Shown in pieces: positions 12,641 through 24,155 of a stretch of DNA of 64,000 nucleotides. How positions within the stretch are numbered: position 1 is the first letter of the stretch; the number at the start of each line of letters is the position of its first letter. The stretch lies in assembly GCA_963555705.1 (NCBI GenBank), contig OY743179.1, forward strand, positions 22,576,692-22,640,691. The letters are read 5' to 3'. This stretch comes from Ligustrum vulgare. Its lineage: Eukaryota > Streptophyta > Magnoliopsida > Lamiales > Oleaceae. Position numbers and translations under genes: made by a program. The notes under the pieces were generated by a model, which was not told where the DNA came from, did not search any database, and saw only the letters and a list, made by a program, of their open reading frames with translations.

Positions 12641-13789
12641 TGAAGCGTTAGTGTTATATTCTAGGGACCAAACATAAACCTAATAATGTTCAATCATAAG
12701 AGTATGAAGTTTGGGAAGATGAAAATTGCTTTGAGAAATCTTGCAAGGTAATTTCTGTTTGTCAAAATGAGGGGTCTGTCATCTCCTACTTTGGTAAACT
12801 ATAGAAGATTTTGCAACAAATTGATGATATCAATGATTGCTCTATGGAGTGTGCTAGGGACATTGAGAAATATACCAAGAAAGTTAATTCTCAAAGGGTG
12901 TATATATTTTGGTGGGTCTTGATTCTCAGTTGGGTCATGGATGGAGCGAGAGGCTGAATACTTGCTACCAAACTGCTTCAAAATATAAAAGCTGCTATGA
13001 TGAGGTTTGTGTAGAAGTCAATCACCAGGATGCCATGCTTGGAGGATCGAAAGAATACTCATTGTAAGGGAAGAGGTCATACTGTTGATACTTGATTCTA
13101 AATTCATGGATATTCATACTGGCATTCAAAGGCAAAGAAGGCATCTCAAGTTTAATCTAGCATTAAGGAAGATGATTTTAATTCAACCGAAAATGTGGCC
13201 ACTACCCTGGGATTCACCGCTAATCCAGGTACGTGTTTTACAGGAAACAAAGAATGGATAATTGTTTAGTTATTTATTCTCTTGTTGCTCAAAAACTTCA
13301 AATACCAATGTCAATTGGGTTTCATCTTCATCTGTTGGTATTGATACTATCCCATTATCCTCTAATTTAATCATTAAATATGCCTTACTTGTATCATCAT
13401 TAAATGAAGGTACATTGAATTAGAAAAGGGAGGAGATTTGGCTACGGAATAGGCATCTAGAGAAATCTTCTTTTGGTTATCTTAGGAGATTATTTCCCTC
13501 TTTATTTCATGAATGTGATTTTCAGATTTTATTTGCAAACTTGTGTCATTGTGAAAAGTCATAGTTCCACTTTTCATTTAAGTGATAATAGTGCAAATTT
13601 CCTTTCTCACTAGTTCATTCGGGTGTTTGGGGACTGACACCAATTTCCACTCTTAATGGGATGAGGTTGTTTGTAACCTTTATGGATGACTGTACTAGAA
13701 TGAATTGGATTTACCAATTGAACACAAGAGTGATGTGAGTAACATTTTTTCAATTTTTCCATCAAATGGTGACTTCCCATTTTGGTGTT
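12640..13789 (+). pseudogene. Outer copia: gag, zinc knuckle and integrase start, decayed
   Basis: Scattered frames give copia landmarks in order. Gag 'CYDEVCVEVNHQDAMLGG' lies near 12990-13045. A degenerate knuckle 'GRGHTVDT.F.IHGYSYW' lies near 13075. The pre-integrase motif 'SSFGYLRRLFPSLFHECDFQ' lies near 13460, and the integrase start 'HSGVWGLTP' with 'FMDDCTRMNWIYQL' lies near 13616-13730. Stops and frameshifts break every domain. The gene is cut at 13789 by the Athila-like insertion and resumes at 24156. Confidence 0.8.
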
Positions 13790-15293
13790 TGTTGAGTGCA
13801 TTTTACATGCATATTTCATATATTTTTGGTAGTACTTTTTGAGTAATATGGACAAATACCTACTGAATTGTGCATATTTTTGGTTAAATAGATTCAACAT
13901 TCATATACATGGAGAAAGCACAAGAAAGGAGCTAAATGGATGAATAATTGAAGAAATTGAGGAGAAAAGAGTCAAATCCTTCAAAGAGTCAAAGTCTGGG
14001 GACCCAGTTGACCCACACTGAAAGTTGAAGGACCCAATTGCAAATCATTGAAGGACGGAGCTGCCAGGTGAACCACGCTATCGCGTGGCTCTAACAAGTC
14101 GCGTTCGCGAACTAGGTCAAAAATTCAACCCGAGAGATTTCAGCCTAACCACGCAATCGCGAGGCATTCAGCCACTCGATCGCTTGGTCAAAAATTTGAA
14201 CTGAATTCTGGGCCAACCCGGTTCGGCCTAAACGTTGAAGGATGCAGATCTACGCGATTTTTGGATATTTTTGGATGATTTTGGCTAGGGTTTCACAACT
14301 TTTTTCCCATTTTTCACTCCAAGAACATTTTCTCTTTTATGTTCTTCATTTTTCTTACTTTCTCTTGTCATTTTCTTTTGTAATTAGTTAGTATAGTTGA
14401 TGAATGTCGATGAAGGGAAGGAATACCAACAACATTATAGAAGAACTTTGATGTTTTGAAACTTCAAGCATTGTTGAAGGGGAGTTTTTATTTTAAATCT
14501 TCATATTCCTTCATATACTTGAATCTATTGTTGAAATGATGTATTTAATTCTTGAATTTCATTGTTATTTCATCATGGGCTAAACTATTTTGTGTTGGGA
14601 TTATTGATGAAGCTTGACCTAACTTAGTTGATTTTAATGATTGTATTAAGAATTTAGGCTATTTATTATCGTGTGCATTTATTGTTGTATTTATTGACTT
14701 GCATTTATTGTGGCCACATTTATGCTTGGATTTCATGGAATGTGCAATTATTGAGAAATTTTTGTGTATTCTAGATCAATACAATATTTGCTCTAAGTTC
14801 TTGTTTAGGATAGAGATATACCTAAAACCCTAGATGACCCATTGAGCTATTTTCACAAAGGTTTAATGCAATTGGTGTGTTTTTAATCGACATAGAGATA
14901 TAGTAGGTTAATTCCACTAATTAGGGTTTATTTCACTCGAGAGAGGTAATTGGCTAAGCTTGGAAAATCGGGTCTAACATGATTAATGAATTGCATTTCT
15001 ATTTGCTCGTTGAGAATTCAATTAGGTAATGGTCAAGTGGAATCAATAATCCCAACACTCCTTTATCATCTATTTATCATCATTTTCTAGTTATTTACTT
15101 ATAATTGTAATTTTAGCCCTAGTATTAAATCATTTCCAAAACCAAAACTTTATTGTGTGTGTTTCTTGTTTAAATTGATTAAACTAGGGTGTAATTGAAA
15201 TAGACAATCCTTGTGGGATCGATAAATCGAACTCATTTAGTCCACTATCACTTGTATGCGATACATGCACTTGCGGTGTGTTTCTAGCGAACA
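13790..15293 (+). repeat. 5' LTR of the Athila-like element
   Basis: 1504 bp, nearly collinear with 22667-24150. It contains three imperfect copies of a CpG palindrome (14073-14088, 14149-14164, 14172-14187). The partner lacks a short stretch near 14283 ('ctagggtttcacaact'). Confidence 0.93.
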
Positions 15294-15299
15294 AGTTTT

Positions 15300-15318
15300 T
15301 GGCGCCGTTGTCGGGGAT
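15300..15318 (+). promoter_or_regulatory. Primer binding site, tRNA-Asp type
   Basis: TGGCGCCGTTGTCGGGGAT starts 6 bp past the 5' LTR. It complements the 3' end of plant tRNA-Asp (GUC) with a single mismatch (T for C at position 12), the primer used by Athila/Tat elements. Confidence 0.88.
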
Positions 15319-15457
15319 TGTTTCTATTTAAATTACATTTTAGTTGATATTAGTTTTGACTATTAGTTACTTTTATTTATTTTACAAATTTTCTTTTGTT
15401 TTGTTTTGTGTAAGAAATCTTCTAATTTCTTGTATTGTTCTAGGTTGTTAATTGTGC

Positions 15458-17110
15458 ATGCGTCGAAGTAGAATTCTTGATCTAGTTGAAATAGATCCAG
15501 ATATCGAGGGAACTTTTTTATGTAGGTTAAGGGAACAACGGGAAGCTAGGAGACAACTTCTTACTGGGATGGAAGGAGAAAGAGTTAACATCGAGCTTAA
15601 TGCTCCAGCTGTAATTCCTCTAAGGGGTGGAATCCCACCCAATTTTGACCCTCAAGTGGCTAGAGTTCAAGAGCCCGTTGTTAATGAAGAATACATGCTT
15701 TTTGGGGGCTTCATGAATCCTCCTATTGTCGAGAATCAATCAAGCATTGTCTATCCCTCCTACAATCATCCAAATTTTCAACTTCGACCGGATGTCATCA
15801 ATTTATTCTCCAACACTATCTCATTCTATGGGAAGACCGATGAAAATCCACATGCCCATGTGGTACGTTTCCTGGAGATTTGTAGCAACTTCAACTATGA
15901 AGGTGAGAATGTGGAGGCAATCCGGATGAGGTTATTTGTACATACTTTGAAAGATAAAGCAAGAGAATGGCTTGACAGTTTACCTCCGAGGAGCATCACT
16001 ACTTGGGTGGAGTTTGTCCAAAGGTTCACTACAAAATTTTTCCCACCATCTAGAGTTTCTAAACTCAAACATGATATTACTACATTTCAACAATTCGAGA
16101 TGGAGAGCTTTCATGAAGCTTGGGAGAGATTCAAGGATATGCTTAGGAAGTATCCGAATCATGGGATTACATTGGGGCAACAAGTCAACCACTTCTATGC
16201 CGGGTTAACTGCTCCTTGCCGTTCAAATGTGGATTCATCTTCTAATGGGTCCATCAAAACAAAGAGCATTCGGGAGGCTTATGACTTGTTTAAGATCATG
16301 AGTGAACAAAGTGCAATTTAGCCGGATAGAAGTGTACCTAGGAGTTCTAGTGGTGCACGTGGGGGTGATGATTATGCACTTGTCTTGTCAAAGATTGATT
16401 CCTTAGCCAAGAAAGTGCAAGGGCTATCTACTTCAACCTCTCGGCCCGTCAACATGGTTCAAGTTCCTCCGGTATGTGATATATGTGGGGCTAATCATCA
16501 AAGCTCTATGTGTCCATTGGTGGCAAGTGGTTCCTCATCTACCGAGAAAGTTGTTTATGCTCAAAATTTACAATGCCAAGGGTTCAATCCATATGCTCCT
16601 ACATACAATCCCGGTTGGAGGAGTCATCCAAATCTATCTTATGGCATCAATTACAATGTGTTGAATCCAAATCCACAAGAAAAGAAAGAGGGATGGGAAG
16701 AGGCTATCACCAAGCTAGCAAATCATCAATTGCAATATCAAGAACGCAATGATGCCTCTTTGGAAAATTTGGAGAAGCAAGTGGGCTAAATAGCTAAACT
16801 TCTCTCGGAAAGGCAACAAGGAGCTTTTCCTAGCAACACCGAGACAAATCCTAGGGAGAATGGTCAAGCTATTACAACAAGGAGTGGAGTACAATTGCCC
16901 TCGGCCCAACAACCAACAACTCAATCAAACAAGGCTTCCATTGAAGATAATGAGTCTATTCAAGCATCCGAAAAGGTTGTTGAAATGCCCAAAGAGGTTG
17001 AGCCGAAATCATCTACATCAAAGGCTCCAACACCGATCAAGGCTTATGTGCCTCCTATCCCCTTTCCTCAAAGGTTGCAAAAGCAAAAGCTCGACAGTCA
17101 ATTTGGAAAA
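15458..17110 (+). pseudogene. Athila-like gag, two in-frame stops
   Basis: The ATG at 15458 opens with 'MRRSRILDLVEIDPDIE'. The retrotransposon-gag domain is clear around 15780-16320 ('ISFYGKTDENPHAHV', 'RLFVHTLKDKAREWL', 'FVQRFTTKFFPPSR'). A stop at 16319 (TAG) is followed in the same frame by the knuckle 'CDICGANHQSSMC' near 16476. A second stop (TAA) lies at 16787. A Ser/Pro/Lys-rich linker follows to about 17105, where a one-base insertion shifts frame into the protease. Both stops fit CAG or CAA changed to TAG or TAA. Gag would form the particle shell and bind RNA. Confidence 0.88.
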
Positions 17111-17112
17111 TT

Positions 17113-17655
17113 TTGGAAGTGTTCAAAAAGCTACACATTAACATTCCTTTTGCCAATGCATTAACTCAAATGCCAAGCTATGCCAAGTTCATGAAGGATA
17201 TTCTATCCAACAAAAGAAGGCTTGAAGAGCATGAGACGATGATGTTAACTGAGGAATGTAGTGCGATCATTCAAAACAAGCTTCCTCCAAAAATTAAAGA
17301 TCCAAGGAGGTTTACTATTCCATGCACTATTGGTGATATTAATTTTAGTAAAGCTTTATGTGATCTTAGTGCTAGCATTAATTTGATGCATTTGTCCATT
17401 TTCAGGAAATTGAAATTGGGAGAAGCTAAAGCAACCACCGTGTCTCTACAATTGGCGGATAGGTCCATCAAATATTCTCGGGGTATCATTGAGGATGTTC
17501 TTGTGAAGGTGGATAAATTTATCTTCCCGGCGGATTTCATTATTCTTGACATGGAGGAAGATCATGACATTCCAATCATTTTGGGAAGGCCATTTCTAGC
17601 AACCGGGAGAGCGCTTATTGATGTGCAAAAAGGGCAATTGATTTTGAGGGTGTAA
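17113..17655 (+). pseudogene. Athila-like aspartic protease region
   Basis: The frame contains 'CTIGDINFSKALCDL' followed by 'SASINLM', where the family normally has D-L-G-A-S; the glycine after the catalytic Asp-Leu is Ser here. Further on, 'DIPIILGRPFLATGRALIDV' is the second conserved protease block. The frame continues from gag after a shift near 17110 and ends at a TAA (17653) that fits a CAA change, since family-like sequence ('DEKVTFNV') follows in frame. Confidence 0.85.
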
Positions 17656-17764
17656 GATGAGAAAGTCACCTTCAATGTATTGAAGGCCATTAAATATCCC
17701 TCGGAGTCAAATTCATGTTTTCGGGTGGATGTAATTGATCATCTAGTGGTAAACTCCTTCAACC

Positions 17765-19685
17765 GTGGGATTTCTAAGGATCCATTGGAGTCTTGCATTG
17801 CCCACTTTGACTATTGAGGATGATGATCATGAAGTTGAACAAATGGCTCACTACTTGGAGGCATCACCACAATATCAACATAAGAGGCCCCCCTACTTTG
17901 AGGAGTTGAAAAAGAGTTCTTCACCACCACTACCATCTCTCGAGAAGGCACCTACCCTCGAGCAAAAGCCTCTTCCTTCTCATTTGAGGTATGCTTACTT
18001 GGGGGAATCATCTACCCTTCTGGTCATTATTTCTAATTTATTGAATGAGGTGGAGGAAGACAAATTGCTTCGGGTATTGAGGGAGCACAAGGAAGCTATT
18101 GGATGGACCATCTCGGATATTCGAGGTATTTGCCCTTCGTTATGCATGCATAAAATTCTTATGGAGAATAATTTCAAACCTTCGGTGGAGTATCAACGTC
18201 GGTTAAATCCTAATATGAAGGAAGTGGTAAGAGCCGAAGTGGTGAAGTGGCTTGATGCGGGTATTATCTATCCAATCTCGGATAGTGCATGGGTGAGCCC
18301 GGTGCAAGAAGTACCAAAGAAATGAGGTGTTACCATGGTCGAGAATGAAACTAATAAGCTTATTTCAACAAGGCCAATGACGGGGTGGAGAGTTTGCATT
18401 GATTATCGCAAGCTCAACAATGCTACTAGGAATGATCATTTTTCCCTTCCATTCATCGATCAAATGCTTGAGGGATTGGCGGGTCACTCTCATTATTGCT
18501 TCCTCGATGGGTATTCGGGGATATAATCAAATTCCTATAGCCTCGAAGGATCAAGAGAAGACAACATTCACATGCCCATATGGAACTTTTGCATATAGGA
18601 GGATGCCCTTCGGTCTTTGCAATGCCCCCGCCACTTTCCAACAATGCATGATGGGTATCTTCTCCGACATGGTGGAGAAATTTATTGAGGTATTTATGGA
18701 TGAATTTTCGGTTTTTGGTACTTCATTTGATGATTGTTTGAATAATTTGAGAATGGTGTTAAAAAGATGTGAGGATACCAATTTAGTGTTAAATTGGGAA
18801 AAATGACATTTTATGGTTTGAGAGGGGATAGTTCTTGGGCACCGGATTTCAAGTAAATGGATTGAGGTTGATAAGGCAAAAATTCAAGTTATCGAAAAAT
18901 TACCTCCCCTAACCTCGGAAAAGGGCATAAGAAGCATCTTGGGACATGCGAAATTTTATAGGAGGTTTATCAAAGACTTCTCAAAAATCACGAAGCCACT
19001 TTGTTCATTACTTAAGAAAAGTACCACATATGATTTCTCTAAAGAGTGTCTCCAAGATTTTAACACTCTTAAAGAGAAACTCATTACAACACCTATTATT
19101 GTAGCTCCGGATTGGAGTTTGCCCTTTGAGCTTATGTGTGATGCAAATGATTATGCCGTGGGGGTGGTTTTGGGGCAAAGGAAGAACAAAATCTGGCATG
19201 TTATCTACTACGCTAGTAGAACCTTGACCGATACTCAATTGAATTATGCCACTACTGAAAAGGAAATGCTAGCGGTGGTTTTTGCCTTTGATAAGTTTCG
19301 GTCATATCTTATTGGCTCCAAAGTGATTGTGTATACCAACCACTCGTCCCTCAAGTATTTGTTGGCAAAGAAAGATGCTAAGCCGCGGTTAATTAGATGG
19401 GTTCTTCTTCTCCAAGAGTTTGATTTGGAGATTCGTGATAAGAAGGGAACCGAGAATCTTGTAGCCGATCACTTGTCAAGACTTGAGCAAATCGAGGAAG
19501 TTATTGATGAAGAGATAAGTGAGGTATTCCCGGATGAGCAACTTTTCCAAATCATGGATCTTCTACAAGCTTCTAGTGTTCCATGGTATGCGGACCATGT
19601 GAATTTTCTTGCAAGTGGCATCACTCCCTCGGACCGCTATTATCAACAAAGGAAGAAGTTCTTTGCGGATATCAAGCACTATTTT
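17765..19685 (+). pseudogene. Athila-like reverse transcriptase and RNase H
   Basis: RT blocks appear in order: 'LRVLREHKEAIGWTISDI' (about 18073), 'WRVCIDYRKLNNATRNDHF' (about 18386), 'TFTCPYGTFAYRRMPFGLCN' (about 18567) and 'FMDEFSVFG' (about 18694). The last should be FMDD; the second catalytic Asp is Glu. RNase H follows with '[17 protein letters not shown]', '[18 protein letters not shown]' and 'VADHLSRLE'. Stops lie at 18323, 18804, 18819 and 19686, and a shift at about 18525. Non-functional. Confidence 0.9.
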
Positions 19686-20868
19686 TGAGATGACCCGTTA
19701 TTGTTCAAAAGGGGTCTGCATCAAATCATGAGAAGGTGTGTCCCCGAGGGGGAGATGGAGAAGATTCTTGAGCAATGTCACTCTTCACCTTGTAGAGGTC
19801 ATTTTGGTGCAGTGAAAACAACATCAAAGGTTCTTCAGTCGGGATTTTATTGGCCCACTTTATTTAAGGATGCTCACACACTTGTGTCCAAATGTGACTG
19901 ATGCCAACGCTTGGGTAATATCTCTAACCGAAATGAAATGCCCTTAAATTCTATTTTAGAAGTGGAGATATTCGATGTTTGGGGTATTGATTTTATGGGA
20001 CCTTTTCCATCGTCCTTTTCTAATCAATACATTTTAGTTGCGGTGGACTATATGTCAAAGTGGGTAGAAGCGGTAACACTCCCCACAAATGACGCTCGAG
20101 TGGTGGTGAACTTTTTAAAGAAAAATATTTTTACTCTTTATGGCACCCCTCGAGCTATCATTAGTGATGGAGGAAAACATTTTTGTAACTGCCTCTTCGA
20201 CTTACTTTTGACCAAGTATGGAGTCAAACATCGAATATCCACTCCTTATCATCCACAAACAAGTGGGCGGGTGGAAATTTCAAACAGAGAGTTGAAAAAG
20301 ATCCTTGAAGTGATGGTGAATGCCTCGAGGAAAGATTGGTCCAAAAAATTGGATGATGCATTATGGGCATACCGCACATCCTTCAAAACCCCCCATTGGT
20401 ATATCTCCCTTTCGTCTCTTGTTTGGAAAAGCATGTCATCTTCTGGTTGAGCTCGAGCACCGAGCATATTGGGCAACAAATGTCTTGAGTTTTGATATGA
20501 AGTTGGCCGGTGAGAAAAGACTACTCCAACTCAATGAACTTGACGAGTTGTGACTTGAGTCATATGAAAATGCTCGGATTTATAAAGAGAAGACAAAGAG
20601 GTGGCATGACAAGAACATTGTGAAGCGGGACTTCCAAGTTGGGCAACAAGTACTTCTTTACAACTCAAGACTTCGATTGTTTCCCGGTAAACTCTACTCT
20701 AGATGGTCGGGACCTTTCACTGTTGCTCAAATCTTCCCACATGGAGCGGTCAAACTTTATCATGGAAGCAAAGGGAACTTCGAAGTCAATGGGCAACGCT
20801 TGAATCCATACTTGGGGGGTGATTATGAGAAGGAGAAGTCATCCATCCATCTTGCAAATCCGGAGTAA
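19686..20868 (+). pseudogene. Athila-like integrase
   Basis: The HHCC zinc region is seen around 19770-19910 ('CHSSPCRGHFGAVKTTSKVL', then 'SKCD' stop 'CQR'). All three catalytic acids are present: Asp in 'WGIDFMGPF', Asp in 'IISDGGKHF' and Glu in '[11 protein letters not shown]'. A shift near 20395 and a stop at 20551 (likely CGA to TGA) break the C-terminal part, which continues with '[20 protein letters not shown]' and ends at 20868. Confidence 0.9.
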
Positions 20869-22666
20869 TTGTATCCAAAGTCGAGCTTACGACTTTAACC
20901 AAGAGCTTTTTGGGAGGCAACCCAAATTTCCACCCTTTTAATTACTTGTTGATATTTACTTGTTGCATTTTTAGTATGTCTAATTTGGTTAATCACCAAC
21001 TTTTGTAGGTTCAAAATTCTTGAAATCCTAAGCAACCTTGTCCTCAACAAGTTTGGGGGAGATTTACGTATCAAGAGAATCAAAGCTTAGGTCAATTTGG
21101 AACATCATTCACGCATCAATCCGGGGAGGTTTCATCATCCATTCCTTTCTTTTATTATGCTATTGTCAAAATTGAGGACAATGTTTGATTTAAGTTTAGG
21201 GGTGTTGGGATCATGTTGCTATATGAACAATTTACATTGCCTTGCCGGCCCTTGGTGTTTTGATGTTTGAAATTATTTATTTTGTTTGGAATATTGACAT
21301 GCTAAATAGCCTTTCCGGATTATAAGATTTTGATGTTTGAAATTATTGTTAATTCATGAATTATGACCAAATTTGCTACTTGTGCTACTTTCTATAAAAT
21401 GCTTATCCATGTAAGATTCTATGTACATTGATCACAATAGTCATGTTTAATTGTCGATGAGTTTGGGAATTGTTGAAGGGGAAGAGGTTATAGGAGTAGA
21501 TGAACTAGGTTGTGAGCTTGTATGTTAATTTATATCAACCTATCCAATGTTCCTAACGCTCTAGATCTCTTGACCCGAATGTAAGACAAGTTTGGGGATG
21601 GTCGACCCGTCAAAGGAAACGGTCTAAACGTGTGGTAATTCCATGCATGTGGAAGTAAATTTTTGTGTGGAGTGTCTTTCACCGAGTATAAGCTAAGTAA
21701 TGACCATATGCTAGAGTTCTAAGCCCATTTTAATTTTTGCATTGCATTGCCCTATCTCAAAGCCTTTTTGACTCGAGTAATTAAGCCCGTAGGAGTATCT
21801 TGAAACTTGGTGCCTTAAGTTTGAAACTTGGGAGTCACTGGCCGAAAGCTCGCTACATGGGTCAACTAGAAAGCTTAATGAGTAGGGCACTCACACACAC
21901 ACTTGAAAAAAAAAATACATTATCATTGCATTCGCTTAATAAGTCTACCCCACTTCGTAGCCTTTTTTACTCGAGTTAATAAGTTCATAGGGGTATTTTG
22001 AAACCTGGTACCCTTTGATATAAAAAATCGGGGAGCTGCCGACCTAAAGCTCGCTACATGCGTCAATTAGAAAGCTTAAGGGAGTGGAGGAGTCACGAGC
22101 AAACATCATATTAGTTGTTAGAAATCATGCATTTGTACTTGCATAAGGCTTAGATGAATAGTGGGTTTGAATTGCTTGGTATAAACTTGAATGTCGAAGC
22201 ACTCATTAGTGGAGAGTCACTGCATTTCTAGGTTGTCGAGATTGTCGGTAAAACACACCCATACTAGAGTGGAAAAAGAAAGAGTGATTTGAGAGTACCC
22301 TCTAGAATTGCATCCCGAGAGTGGAAAGAAAATTATTCATTGGGGGATAAATGTCACGAGTGGGAAAGGAAAGAACTGACCACTAATGATGGGTTAGTTT
22401 TGACTTGAAACTTCTTTGCTCATCAACATTCTTGAATCTTATTGATGATTGAAAGTGGCTATGCACACACGCACCGATCGAAATCGGATAAGCCAAACTC
22501 ATTTTTGTAGCATTATTTGGGAACATAATTGTGAATTAATTATGCAATTTCACACTCATGGAAGATTGAGAGATATCTAGCATTGTTGATCATTATGTCA
22601 TTATTTTTGTCGATGCATGTAAATATTCTTGCTCGGGACGAGAAAGAGTTTACGTTTGGGGGTATT
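20869..22666 (+). other. 3' non-coding region of the Athila-like element with internal duplication
   Basis: No env-like or other frame is visible in this 1.8 kb. A segment of about 150 bp is present twice: 21754-21905 and 21943-22095 share 'agcc.tttt.actcgagt', 'aagctcgctacatg' and 'agaaagctta'. The polypurine tract (gtttgggggtat, about 22654-22665) follows a 'ttgctcgggacgagaaa' near-hairpin just before the 3' LTR. Confidence 0.75.
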
Positions 22667-24150
22667 TGTTGAGTGCATTTTACATGCATATTTCATATAT
22701 TTTTTGCAGTACTTTTTGAGTAATTTGGACAAATACCTACTGAATTGTGCGTATTTTTTGGTTAAATAGGTTCAACATTCATATACATGGAGAAAGCACA
22801 AGAAAGTAACTAAATGGATGAATAATTGAAGAAATTGAGAAGAAAAGAGTCAAAACCTTCAAAGAGTCAAAGTCTGGGGACCAAGTTGACCCACACTGAA
22901 AGTTGAAGGACCTAATTGCAAATCATTGAAGGACGGAGCTGCTGGTGAACCACATGATCCCGTGGCTCTAACAAGTCACGTTTGCGAACTAGGCCAAAAA
23001 TCCAACCCGAGAGATTTCAGCCTAACAACACGATTGCGAGGCATTTAGCCACGCGATCGCGTGGTCAAAAATTTGAACTGAATTCTAGGCCGACCCGGTT
23101 CGGCCCAAACGCTGAAAGACGCGAATCTACGCGATTTTTGGGTATTTTTGGATTATTTTTTTCCCATTTTTCACTCCAAGAACATTTTCTCTCTTTTGTT
23201 CTTCATTTTTCTTGCTTTCTCTTGTCATTTTCTTTTGTAATTAGTTAGTATAGTTGATGAATGTTGATGAAGGGAAGGAATACCGACAACATTGTAGAAG
23301 AACTTTGATGTTTTGAAGCTTCAAGCATTGTTGAAGGGGAGTTTTTATTTTAAGTCTTCATATTCCTTCATATACTTGAATCTATTGTTGAAATGATGTA
23401 TTTAATTCTTGAATTTCATTGTTATTTCATCATGGGCTAAACTATTTTGTATTGGGATTATTGATGAAACTTGACCTAGCTTAGTTGATTTTAATGCTTG
23501 TATTAAAAATTTAGGCTATTTATTATCTTGTATGTTTATTTTTATATTTATTGACTTGCATTTATTGTGGCCACATTTATGCTTAAATTTCATGGGATGT
23601 GCAATTATTGGGAAATTTTTGTGTATTCTAGATCAATACAATATTTGCTCTAGATTCTTGTTTAGGATAGAGATATACCTAAAACCCTAGATGGCCCATT
23701 GAGTTATTTTCACAAAGGTTTAATGCAATTTGTGTGTTTTTAATCGACATAGAGATATAGTAAGTTAATTCCACTAATTGTGGTTGATTTCACTCGAGAG
23801 AGGTAATTGGCTAAGTTTGGAAAATCGGGTATAACATGATTAATGAATTGCATTTCTATTTGCTTGTTGAGAATTCAATTAGGTAATGGTCAAGTGGAAT
23901 CAAGAATCCCAACACTCCTTTATCATCTATTTATCATCATTTTCTAGTTATTCACTTATAATTGTGATTTTAGCCCTAGTATTAAATCAGTTCCAAAAGT
24001 AAAACTTTATTGTGTGTGTTTCTTGTTTAAATTGATTAAACTAGGGTGTAATTGAAATAGACAATCCTTGTGGGATAGATAAACCAGACTCATTTAGTCC
24101 ACTATCACTTGTATGCGATACGTGCACTTGCGGTGTGTTTCTAGCGAACA
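22667..24150 (+). repeat. 3' LTR of the Athila-like element
   Basis: 1484 bp, collinear with 13790-15293 with scattered differences, mostly transitions. It carries the exact palindrome CCACGCGATCGCGTGG at 23049-23064. It is followed by the target duplicate GTGTT at 24151. Confidence 0.93.
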
Positions 24151-24155
24151 GTGTT

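Larger units (their letters stand above)
13790..24150 (+). mobile_element. Ty3/gypsy Athila-like retrotransposon, 10.4 kb, complete but inactivated
   Basis: Both LTRs run TGTTGAG...GCGAACA and the flanking 5 bp are identical (GTGTT at 13785-13789 and 24151-24155). Internal order is primer site, gag, protease, RT, RNase H, integrase, a long 3' non-coding stretch, polypurine tract, LTR. The gag type, the tRNA-Asp primer and the 'gctcgggacgag' plus 'gtttgggggtat' signature before the 3' LTR fit the Athila/Tat branch. It inserted into the integrase gene of an older copia. Coding frames carry about nine premature stops and several frameshifts, so it cannot move without help. Confidence 0.95.
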
